A DNA stretch of 32,215 nucleotides from assembly GCA_023487445.1 (NCBI GenBank), contig JAMDBQ010000007.1, positions 1 to 32,215 of the forward strand. Reading direction: 5' to 3'. Under the pieces are notes generated by a model. It saw nothing but the letters and a program-made list of their open reading frames with translations, ran no database searches and was not told the origin of the DNA. The DNA comes from Candidatus Martarchaeota archaeon (GTDB taxonomy: Archaea; Thermoproteota; Thermoprotei_A; Marsarchaeales; Marsarchaeaceae). Below, piece after piece: positions 17,118 to 22,944 of this stretch. The translations under genes were made by a program, and so were the position numbers. Numbering within the stretch: the stretch's first letter is position 1; every line of letters starts with the position of its first letter.

Positions 17118-18077
17118 ATGGCTTCACAATACGTAGCAACCGGACACGCTAGGCTGCATGTAGCGCTCATCGATATGAACGGCTCGCTGGGGAGAGTAGA
17201 TGGCTCGGTGGGTGTTGTGCTCGATGAACCCGTGGTAAAAGTAACCGCGTCACCCGCTGAGAGGCTGTCATCCGACAAGAGGTTATCCCGTTTTGCCTCC
17301 AAGTTCATGGAGACCTACGGAAGGGTGTACGCAGACCTAAGATTACCGGATACCTACCCTGCACATGTGGGTATGGGGTGGACAACGCAGGCCTCCCTTG
17401 CTGTAGCAACCGTGCTCGCACAGGTAAAGGGCGTCAGAGCGGACGTGTTTCAACTTGCGGAAGCCATGGGGAGAGGGGGGGCGTCAGGCATCGGTGTTTA
17501 CGCGTTCGCCGGAGCAGGCTCGTTTATAGTTGACGCTGGGCACAAGCTGGGTTCCCAAAAGCGGGGGTTTCTGCCAAGTGACAGGTCAGATGCGCCCGTG
17601 CCTCCTCTTGTCTTCGCGGCAAATCTACCACCTCAGTGGAGGTTCCTAGTGTGCATTCCCAAGCACTCAAGGAAAGTGTATGGTGCGCAAGAGGCAAGGT
17701 TTTTCAAGTCCAATTGCCCTGTTCCCGCCTCTGACGTAGAAAGGCTGAGCAGGGTGGTGTTGTTCAAGCTCATACCCTCAGTCATCGAGAGGGACTGCGA
17801 CTCGTTCGGTGATGCTGTACAAATGATTCAGGGTCTTGGCTTCAAAAAGAAGGAAGTAGAATACCAAGGGAAGACGGTTTTCGAGCTGATGGCGGCGGGC
17901 ACTCGCGCAGGCGCTTCTGGTGCGGGGATGAGTTCCTTCGGACCCACGGTATATTTTGTGGCTAAAAGCGAGCGTAAAGTCAAAAGGGTGTGTGACGAGG
18001 TTTCGGATATGTGTTTGACAACGCATATCTCAAAGCCCTACCTCGGAGGAAAAGGTTTAGGTAATAGGCTCAGCTAG
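17118..18077 (+). CDS. Beta-ribofuranosylaminobenzene 5'-phosphate synthase (RFAP synthase)
   Basis: GHMP-kinase-fold enzyme that joins p-aminobenzoate (or a hydroxybenzoate) to PRPP with loss of CO2 and PPi, the first committed step of tetrahydromethanopterin-type cofactor synthesis. 319 aa, expected length. Visible: ATGHARLHVALIDMNGSLGRVDGSVGVVLDEP at the N-terminus (the family's RLHFGLIDLNG-type signature), then the glycine-rich GMGWTTQASLAVATVLA at about 82-98, GRGGASGIGVYAFAGAGSFIVDAGH, and the C-terminal GAGMSSFGPTVYFV typical of GHMP proteins. ATG 17118 lies one base past the upstream stop. A longer in-frame extension through the repeat (TKR repeats) is rejected. It implies the host makes a pterin C1 carrier. 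Confidence 0.9.
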   Translation: MASQYVATGHARLHVALIDMNGSLGRVDGSVGVVLDEPVVKVTASPAERLSSDKRLSRFASKFMETYGRVYADLRLPDTYPAHVGMGWTTQASLAVATVLAQVKGVRADVFQLAEAMGRGGASGIGVYAFAGAGSFIVDAGHKLGSQKRGFLPSDRSDAPVPPLVFAANLPPQWRFLVCIPKHSRKVYGAQEARFFKSNCPVPASDVERLSRVVLFKLIPSVIERDCDSFGDAVQMIQGLGFKKKEVEYQGKTVFELMAAGTRAGASGAGMSSFGPTVYFVAKSERKVKRVCDEVSDMCLTTHISKPYLGGKGLGNRLS

Positions 18078-18110
18078 CCTGCACCCGCTACCACGTGGTT
18101 GGCGAAGAAG

Positions 18111-18176
18111 ATGAAGGGGGCTTTGAAGGGGGCTTTGAAGGGGGCTTTGAGCGACTCCCTAGGTCAAGCCTCCTAG
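18111..18176 (+). CDS. Possible 21-aa microprotein with KGAL repeats
   Basis: ATG 18111 to TAG 18174-18176 encodes MKGALKGALKGAL plus eight more residues, an amphipathic-looking basic repeat. An in-frame TTG 15 nt earlier could also start it. The same frame is open from the TAG stop of RFAP synthase (18075-18077), so the segment would also form a 32-residue extension if that stop were read through. No clear ribosome-binding site. It may be only a chance frame over a repeat, or a decayed C-terminus; low confidence. Confidence 0.2.
   Translation: MKGALKGALKGALSDSLGQAS
18113..18148 (+). repeat. Tandem 12-bp repeat, 3 perfect copies
   Basis: GAAGGGGGCTTT is repeated three times without mismatch, 36 bp downstream of the RFAP synthase stop. 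It is the second short tandem repeat flanking that gene. Confidence 0.97.
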
Positions 18177-18384
18177 CGAGGGGGTCCGATCCATGTAGCG
18201 TGTCAGTTGCAGCGAAAGCTCAAAATCCATGAAAGACTGATCCGGAACTTGTTGTTGGTGGGCTAGTCACTTGGGACAGAGTTTAGGGATCCGCCCGAAC
18301 TTACATTTCTTAGATTACTCCTCTCAGGTGTTTTGGCATATCTAGCGGCCGGGTTGACCACCTTTATGCTTCGATGGAGGATAT

Positions 18385-19233
18385 TCATAGGTTTGAGAGG
18401 TATTGGGCTATGGCGAACGCCTTCGCAAGAACCGGTTGGGCTGTTTCTCCGGTAACATACCCTGCCTCTACGGAAAGCGCTAGCGCTTCTTGGTATGCTT
18501 TAGTTATTAGCATGGGAGCAGTTTCAGGCGTGGGTATCGCAGCGTTGTACGCAAGCGAAAGCGCGTCGGCCGCCGCGTGTGCTGCTTGGAGCCTGTAAGC
18601 CGAGAGGTCCTGTTCCAAGAGGGTGCCCGGTATAAGCAACCCGTCGTCGTAGCCGAGCTTTAGTCTGAATCCGCTTTCGACGGGTGTCACGGAGAGGGCT
18701 CGAAGCAGGGTGCAGAGCCTGGAGTTTACTTTTTCACCCGCCTTAGCCACGAGTGTGTCCTTCGTTATATAAACCAGGTTTTTCTTTATTTCAAAGGGGA
18801 CTCCGAACGCAGTAAGCGACTCGGAAAGAGGTCCAGGCTGAATCGTAGTTACGCCGGCGGGTATAGTTACGTCTGTGGGGGTGACTCTCCCCGGCTTTAG
18901 ATAGGCCTTAGTGCGCTCAGCGTTCAGAACCGACGCTATTTGGAAAAGGTTTTCCTCCGTGAAGACTATCCCGTTGGGTCCGCTTAGCATCTGTTTGAGG
19001 TTTTCTCTGTACTTTGGAGCAATCGTGGTTCCTTCTATGGCTTTTGAGGCGATGGTGTTTTTGACCACCAAGAGTCGAGCTTTCCCTTTCAGTTTTACGC
19101 GTACCCGCTGAGTCGCAGGCGTCTCAACACCTTCTATGCCAACCACCATGATTTTTTTGGCTTCTCCAAAAACGGTCTTCAACTCCTCTAGGGAACGAGA
19201 TTTTCTTAGCCGCCTCTTCTCATACACAGACAC
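18385..19233 (-). CDS. rpl10: Ribosomal protein uL10 (P0), short form without stalk tail
   Basis: Stalk base protein binding 23S rRNA with uL11 and carrying P1 dimers. 282 aa. The N-terminal rRNA-binding domain (VYEKRRLRKSRSLEELKTVF; VVKNTIASKAIEG), the insertion domain typical of archaea and eukaryotes (GLRVTPTDV-like GRVTPTDVTIPAGVTTIQPGPLSESL, about 130-160) and the helical P1-binding spine (about 215-282) are present. The protein ends FAIAQYLSNL; the acidic linker and -LGALFG tail found on many archaeal P0 proteins are absent and no such tail follows in any frame close downstream. GTG start, one base after the rpl1 stop, with GGAGG inside the rpl1 end. Last gene of the spt5-rpl11-rpl1-rpl10 operon. 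Confidence 0.95.
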   Translation of the reverse strand: MSVYEKRRLRKSRSLEELKTVFGEAKKIMVVGIEGVETPATQRVRVKLKGKARLLVVKNTIASKAIEGTTIAPKYRENLKQMLSGPNGIVFTEENLFQIASVLNAERTKAYLKPGRVTPTDVTIPAGVTTIQPGPLSESLTAFGVPFEIKKNLVYITKDTLVAKAGEKVNSRLCTLLRALSVTPVESGFRLKLGYDDGLLIPGTLLEQDLSAYRLQAAHAAADALSLAYNAAIPTPETAPMLITKAYQEALALSVEAGYVTGETAQPVLAKAFAIAQYLSNL

Positions 19234-19234
19234 T

Positions 19235-19891
19235 TCAGCTCGCCTCCTTTGTACTGACCGGTTTACCCATGGAGAGCTTTACCGTAACCGCCCCAATAGA
19301 AGATGCGCCACCCTTCACCTTTTGAGCAACAGCCTCAGTTAGTCCCAGAATATTCTCAGCTATGGCTTCCGGCTCCATGTCCTCTGAGCCCGCTACGCAT
19401 CTTATCACAGGCTGACCCTTCAGCCTTATACGCACAGAGTTTCTCAGTCTTTCAACAACAGGTTTAGGCTCAGCGGACGGAGGTAGTGGAACAGGTATCT
19501 TGTTACGCGGCCCAAGTATTTGACCCATGCCTCTACCCACAAGCGACATCAACCCAGTTTCAGCGACAAAAAAGTCGTAGCTGCGAGCAAGCTTCTTCAC
19601 AGATTTTTTATCGGAGAGAAGCGACTCCAAGTCGCCTCTGCTAAGAACACGGTCCGCACCCGATGATCTTGCCTTGGTTATGGTGGCGCTATCAGCTATT
19701 ACACACACACTTCGTCTCTTGGAGCCAAGCCCCCGGGGCATGGCGTATACCTCGGAGAAGGATGTGTCTTGTTTACTCGCGTCAATCCCTTTAAGGGTAA
19801 TCTCCACATCAACGGACTGCCGGAACCTTCTAGTGCTCCTTTCTTGCAGTGCCTCTTTTACAGCTTCAAGAATTTGGTTCTTGGTTACCAT
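19235..19891 (-). CDS. rpl1: Ribosomal protein uL1
   Basis: L1 stalk protein of the large subunit and, in several archaea, a translational autoregulator of its own operon. 218 aa, normal length. Recognised from the two-domain pattern: N-terminal VTKNQILEAVKEAL, the insert domain with GLGSKRRSVCVIAD, the hinge AETGLMSLVGRGMGQILGPRNKIPVPLP (about 111-139) and the return strand VKGGASSIGAVTVKLSMGKP. ATG start 15 nt after the rpl11 stop, preceded by GGAGGAAG. I could not identify an L1-binding mRNA site with confidence. Confidence 0.97.
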   Translation of the reverse strand: MVTKNQILEAVKEALQERSTRRFRQSVDVEITLKGIDASKQDTSFSEVYAMPRGLGSKRRSVCVIADSATITKARSSGADRVLSRGDLESLLSDKKSVKKLARSYDFFVAETGLMSLVGRGMGQILGPRNKIPVPLPPSAEPKPVVERLRNSVRIRLKGQPVIRCVAGSEDMEPEAIAENILGLTEAVAQKVKGGASSIGAVTVKLSMGKPVSTKEAS

Positions 19892-19905
19892 TTCATTGCT
19901 TCCTC

Positions 19906-20388
19906 CTAAACTATCTGCGCGTCCAATTCACCCGAAGCTACCTTCGAGATAACAAGCTTCGGATCCTCGTTATCTACGGTTACCCCGATGGTCCTGCAAA
20001 CACTCAGAATGGTTTTAACCGCAGATTTCAGGGAGGGGGTGTTCATAGTTGGCATCCTTTCCTTGGCGATTGCTACCACGTCCGCAATAGATATGTTACC
20101 TATCTTGGTAGTATGTGGTGTTCCAGGACCCTTCTCTGCTCCCACGTTATTCATGATAAGAGAGCTAACAGAAGGCTGGAGGACTTCTACCTCAAAGTCC
20201 TTGGTCTCAACATCTATCTTAACATTTACATTGACGTTCATTCCAGAGTACTTCTTAGTAGCCTCGTTAATTTTCTGCACAACCTGAGGCGTCTTCACTC
20301 CTGTCGGGCCAAGGGCGGGTCCTATAGGTGGGCCGGGGTTCGCCTTTCCCGCGGGCACCATAAACTTTAAAACCTTAACTTTACCCAT
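19906..20388 (-). CDS. rpl11: Ribosomal protein uL11
   Basis: Binds the GTPase-associated region of 23S rRNA at the stalk base. 160 aa. Clear family features are VKVLKFMVPAGKANPGPPIGPALGPTGVK at the N-terminus, GMNVNVNVKIDVETKDFEVEV, the hinge and the RNA-binding C-terminal domain KIGNISIADVVAIAKERM ... LKSAVKTILSVCRTIGVTVD. ATG start overlaps the spt5 stop by 8 nt. The last 20 residues (KLVISKVASGELDAQIV region) form a short C-terminal extension. Confidence 0.98.
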   Translation of the reverse strand: MGKVKVLKFMVPAGKANPGPPIGPALGPTGVKTPQVVQKINEATKKYSGMNVNVNVKIDVETKDFEVEVLQPSVSSLIMNNVGAEKGPGTPHTTKIGNISIADVVAIAKERMPTMNTPSLKSAVKTILSVCRTIGVTVDNEDPKLVISKVASGELDAQIV

Positions 20389-20896
20389 TCTGCGTTCCCA
20401 CCGCTTTCTTCGCCGCCTCTATTATCTTAACGGAATCCATTGCGATAGTCATAGGCATGGATACTGCAACCTCAGCCGGCTGGAATGTGACTTCGTTTTT
20501 AGGTTTATCTATTCTGAGGACCTTGCCTCTGCTTCCCCTCAGCGCACCACTGACAACCTCTATCACGTCTCCGATGTTAAGAACCTCCATCACCGTCTTC
20601 GGCTTTATCATAGGTTCGATCTCCTGCAGTGCAACAGTGCCGAATATTCTTCCGCGGTAGTGTCTTTGGCCGGAGAGTATAACCTCAATTTCACGGGGTT
20701 TCGAGGTTTCAGCAAGGATTATTCCCGGCATGTTCGGCAGCACTAGTAAAGATTTGACTTCGGGGTGGGGGCTGTCCGGCTCGGCTGGCTTCGACCTCTG
20801 CGATTGAACAACCTCATCTATGAAAAGGGCCACATTGACTTCCTGGCCTTCTCTTATCTTGTAGGCAAAAAACCTAGCATCCACTCTAAACCCCAC
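20381..20896 (-). CDS. Transcription elongation factor Spt5 (NusG)
   Basis: Processivity factor that binds the RNA polymerase clamp with Spt4. An NGN domain (ARFFAYKIREGQEVNVALFI ... SLLVLPNMPGIILAET) and a KOW domain (IGDVIEVVSGALRGSRGKVLRIDKPKNEVTFQPAE) are visible. The frame is open to GTG 20920, but the TATA-like box on this strand (20925-20932) is only 5-14 nt from the upstream start codons GTG 20920 and ATG 20914. GTG 20896 is about 32 nt from the box and gives 171 aa; GTG 20884 also fits. First gene of the ribosomal protein operon. The secE gene that often precedes it is not found here. Confidence 0.93.
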   Translation of the reverse strand: MGFRVDARFFAYKIREGQEVNVALFIDEVVQSQRSKPAEPDSPHPEVKSLLVLPNMPGIILAETSKPREIEVILSGQRHYRGRIFGTVALQEIEPMIKPKTVMEVLNIGDVIEVVSGALRGSRGKVLRIDKPKNEVTFQPAEVAVSMPMTIAMDSVKIIEAAKKAVGTQNG

Positions 20897-20924
20897 ACCG
20901 GTGGACAAAACCATCTGCACGGAA

Positions 20925-20932
20925 TATATAAG
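20925..20932 (-). promoter_or_regulatory. TATA box for the spt5-rpl11-rpl1-rpl10 operon
   Basis: The minus strand reads CTTATATA followed by TTCC. It is the strongest TATA-like box upstream of the operon. Its position implies that transcription begins inside the longest Spt5 frame, so the true start codon is downstream of 20914. Confidence 0.6.
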
Positions 20933-20984
20933 ATACTCTGGCGCCTAGACAGGATTCCTAAGAGGTGCGGGTGTATGGTTAGGC

Positions 20985-21779
20985 TCAGATGATTTTCAGA
21001 ATGAATGTCTCCAATGTAAACACAAGGTCACCGAAAAAGTGTGAGGCGAGGACACCTAAGAGCATGAGTGTAACTATTGGAAGGCCGGGGCTGGTCCAGA
21101 TCATTTCGTCTTTGGCTATCCTGCCTTCGTCTACTAGACGCCTTATTTCCTCCTCCCTCGATTCGGCTTGATCTATCCCTGTAAACAGGGGCTTACGGGT
21201 AAGCGAACTACCCTCAATCGAGAACTCCTCGAGTGGAAAGGTTTTGTATGCCTTGTCAAGGTAGTTACTCACTTTGACCCTGTGACCCGCGAGTAAAAGG
21301 ATGAGCTTGTCGCTGAGCTTTGCACCCTTGTATGGCTCAAGATATGCCCCGCCCCTCACGATGAGCAGAACCACGTTGTATACCACCATGGCGGCAGCGT
21401 ACAGCGCAGCCAAAACCACGCCGTTGTCAAAAACTGTGAAACCGTAAAATGGTATCTGGGAGTGAAGCAGAAAAGTCGGCGCAGGCATTGCGGCGGCACA
21501 TGCTACGAGTGCAAGGGCGTCGGCGCCTCCGAACAACTGAAAGTAGACCAGTATAAAACCTATCATAGCCATAATGCCCTCACCAATCAACCATGTCGCG
21601 GGGTCTATGGGGAACGATCCGAAGTAAAGCGCCACTACGTTTAGCATGACCGCCGGGACAGCCATGAGCCAAACCCAGTCGTCTACCTCACGTCGGACAA
21701 AATCCTGCCATCCTCCGACTCCCAGCATCAAGATTATCGTGGCTGTATCGACCAGCTGAACGAGTGTACGTAGATCCAT
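20985..21779 (-). CDS. Archaeal prepilin/preflagellin peptidase (A24 aspartyl protease)
   Basis: Integral membrane protease that trims type IV pilin-like precursors (archaellins, pilins). About six N-terminal helices and one C-terminal helix (LPIVTLMLLGVLASHFFGDLVF). The two catalytic aspartates of the GxGD family appear in WQDFVRREVDDW and FGGAD. A cytosolic domain of about 90 residues (YLEPYKGAKLSDKLILLLAGHRVKV ... EEIRRLVDEGRI) precedes the last helix. Start set at ATG 21777-21779 (MDLRTLVQLV, 264 aa): the minus-strand box TATAAACC (21803-21810) is 27 nt upstream, and the 12 extra codons to ATG 21815 would span it. No pilin genes are nearby. Confidence 0.88.
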   Translation of the reverse strand: MDLRTLVQLVDTATIILMLGVGGWQDFVRREVDDWVWLMAVPAVMLNVVALYFGSFPIDPATWLIGEGIMAMIGFILVYFQLFGGADALALVACAAAMPAPTFLLHSQIPFYGFTVFDNGVVLAALYAAAMVVYNVVLLIVRGGAYLEPYKGAKLSDKLILLLAGHRVKVSNYLDKAYKTFPLEEFSIEGSSLTRKPLFTGIDQAESREEEIRRLVDEGRIAKDEMIWTSPGLPIVTLMLLGVLASHFFGDLVFTLETFILKII

Positions 21780-21802
21780 AAACCACCAACAAAATTCGGA
21801 AT

Positions 21803-21810
21803 GGTTTATA
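21803..21810 (-). promoter_or_regulatory. TATA box for the prepilin peptidase gene
   Basis: The minus strand reads TATAAACC, centred 27 nt before ATG 21779, the leaderless spacing. It decides the start of that gene. Confidence 0.6.
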
Positions 21811-21842
21811 GGCATTATAGATCAGAGAACCGCTGAGCTGTG

Positions 21843-21935
21843 ATGTGGAATTCGGGTGCCGAACTCGTGAAGAAACTAGACCATCTGAGCTCACCTGTCA
21901 AAGTCAACGGAGGCGAGAGCGGTTATCGAATGTAA
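21843..21935 (+). CDS. Possible 30-aa small protein
   Basis: ATG 21843 to TAA 21933-21935 gives 30 residues beginning MWNSGAELVKKL. The box CATTATAG (21813-21820) is centred about 26 nt upstream, the spacing seen for other leaderless genes in this window. No homologue is recognised and there is no other support, so it may be chance. Confidence 0.25.
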   Translation: MWNSGAELVKKLDHLSSPVKVNGGESGYRM

Positions 21936-22128
21936 CCGCCATGTGTACCTGCTGTAAGAGGCTCACGCATAGTTTCCACACGTATCCACCCATGTAACCT
22001 GGTTTCGGCGCCGTGGATTCAGTCCGCCTGACGGAGCTAACACGTCGGCACCGGCCTTAGACTCTGGAGACGAAGAATCTTATTGGGGTTGGATGCCAAA
22101 CGTGACTGTATGAGCAGTTGGCGTCCGC

Positions 22129-22473
22129 ATGACTTTTAAATGGCTTGCTTCGAATGCTAAGAGGGTAGATTTGGCGAAGAAAGTGGTTTTGGTCACTGCG
22201 TCGTGGGATGCCGTCAGAAAGTATGTAGAGCCGATATGTAAAGTGGTATCATCTCAGAGCGGGGTTGAACTGGTTGTCAAGGAAGAGGACTACGCATATC
22301 TTGTTGACCACGGTGAAAGAGATGAGTTCGGGGGCGTAGAGATACCCCAAGTATTTGTTGAAAACGAGGGTTCGATAAAGCACGTCTTCACGAGGATCCC
22401 ACTTACCCAAGACGGTAAGCCCGACATCGCAAACGCGACAGAAATGCTTAAAAAAGCTTTAGCCGAAGCCTAG
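22129..22473 (+). CDS. Thioredoxin-fold protein without the CxxC active site
   Basis: 114 aa. Residues 18-80 follow the thioredoxin pattern: strand KKVVLVTASW (18-26), then DAVRKYVEP where a thioredoxin has CGPCKAIAP, helix, GVELVVKEEDY, and EFGGVEIPQVFVENEG with the cis-proline at P73. Both active-site cysteines are replaced (D27 and R30), so disulfide chemistry is not expected; a binding or scaffold role is more likely. The start is uncertain: ATG 22129 has no ribosome-binding site, whereas TTG 22171 (residue 15) is preceded by GAGGGTAGA. Nine bases separate it from the next gene, probably one operon. Confidence 0.65.
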   Translation: MTFKWLASNAKRVDLAKKVVLVTASWDAVRKYVEPICKVVSSQSGVELVVKEEDYAYLVDHGERDEFGGVEIPQVFVENEGSIKHVFTRIPLTQDGKPDIANATEMLKKALAEA

Positions 22474-22482
22474 ACGTCTCTA

Positions 22483-22944
22483 TTGGGTAGCAACATAGTC
22501 ATTCAGTGCGATGACGGGTCTGTGGTTCTGAGTTCGGTTGAGGAAGGAGACCTCGCTGAATGCGTTAAGAACCAAGTGATCAAGGCGGTTTCGCTTTGGA
22601 AGCCAATGGAATCCGATCTGATGGTTTTCTCCACACAGAATGAGTCGCAGCTGAAGGCTCCCTTGACAAAGGATATGCTCGACAAGGTCAAGCCCTTTTC
22701 ACCTCAGAGGAGGGGTGACATGATCGTTTTCAGCCTACCCGTATTCGTTGTCTCATACCGCATCCAGCAGGAAGAGGCTAACAAGTACAGGGACAGGTCG
22801 GTGATAGTAATTTCTCCGCTCATAAACCAAGAAATTAAGGAGCAGTTGGAAGCCTGGACCAAGGAGCTTACCGCTGAAAGGCTTGAAGCCCAAAGCGGAG
22901 AATCCGAGGAAGAGGAGGAGGAAGGCACAGAAGAGGGAACCTAA
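22483..22944 (+). CDS. Unknown protein with acidic C-terminal tail
   Basis: 153 aa, soluble, family not recognised. The N-terminal half has beta-rich stretches (NIVIQCDDGSVVLSSVEEGD; SDLMVFSTQNES; GDMIVFSLPVFVVSYRIQ); the middle is helical (INQEIKEQLEAWTKELTAERLEA) and ends in an acidic run of Glu residues with Gly/Thr. The start is TTG 22483, nine bases past the thioredoxin-like gene; the Shine-Dalgarno match is poor, so the start is not firm. The last 4 bases overlap the polymerase gene on the other strand. Such tails often mediate contacts with basic proteins or nucleoprotein, but this is speculation. Confidence 0.65.
   Translation: MGSNIVIQCDDGSVVLSSVEEGDLAECVKNQVIKAVSLWKPMESDLMVFSTQNESQLKAPLTKDMLDKVKPFSPQRRGDMIVFSLPVFVVSYRIQQEEANKYRDRSVIVISPLINQEIKEQLEAWTKELTAERLEAQSGESEEEEEEGTEEGT

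Larger units (their letters stand above)
18078..18384. other. Intergenic region between RFAP synthase and rpl10
   Basis: 307 bp between convergent genes. It holds a 12-bp triplicated repeat (18113-18148) inside a short open frame, described separately. The remainder (18177-18384) shows no coding frame, tRNA or clear hairpin that I can support. Confidence 0.5.
21780..22128. other. Intergenic region between prepilin peptidase and the thioredoxin-like gene
   Basis: About 350 bp between divergent genes. The left end holds the peptidase promoter and a second AT-rich box with a short open frame on the plus strand (listed separately). From 21936 to 22128 I see no coding frame of note; TCTTATTGG near 22078-22086 is a possible promoter for the rightward gene. 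Confidence 0.5.
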
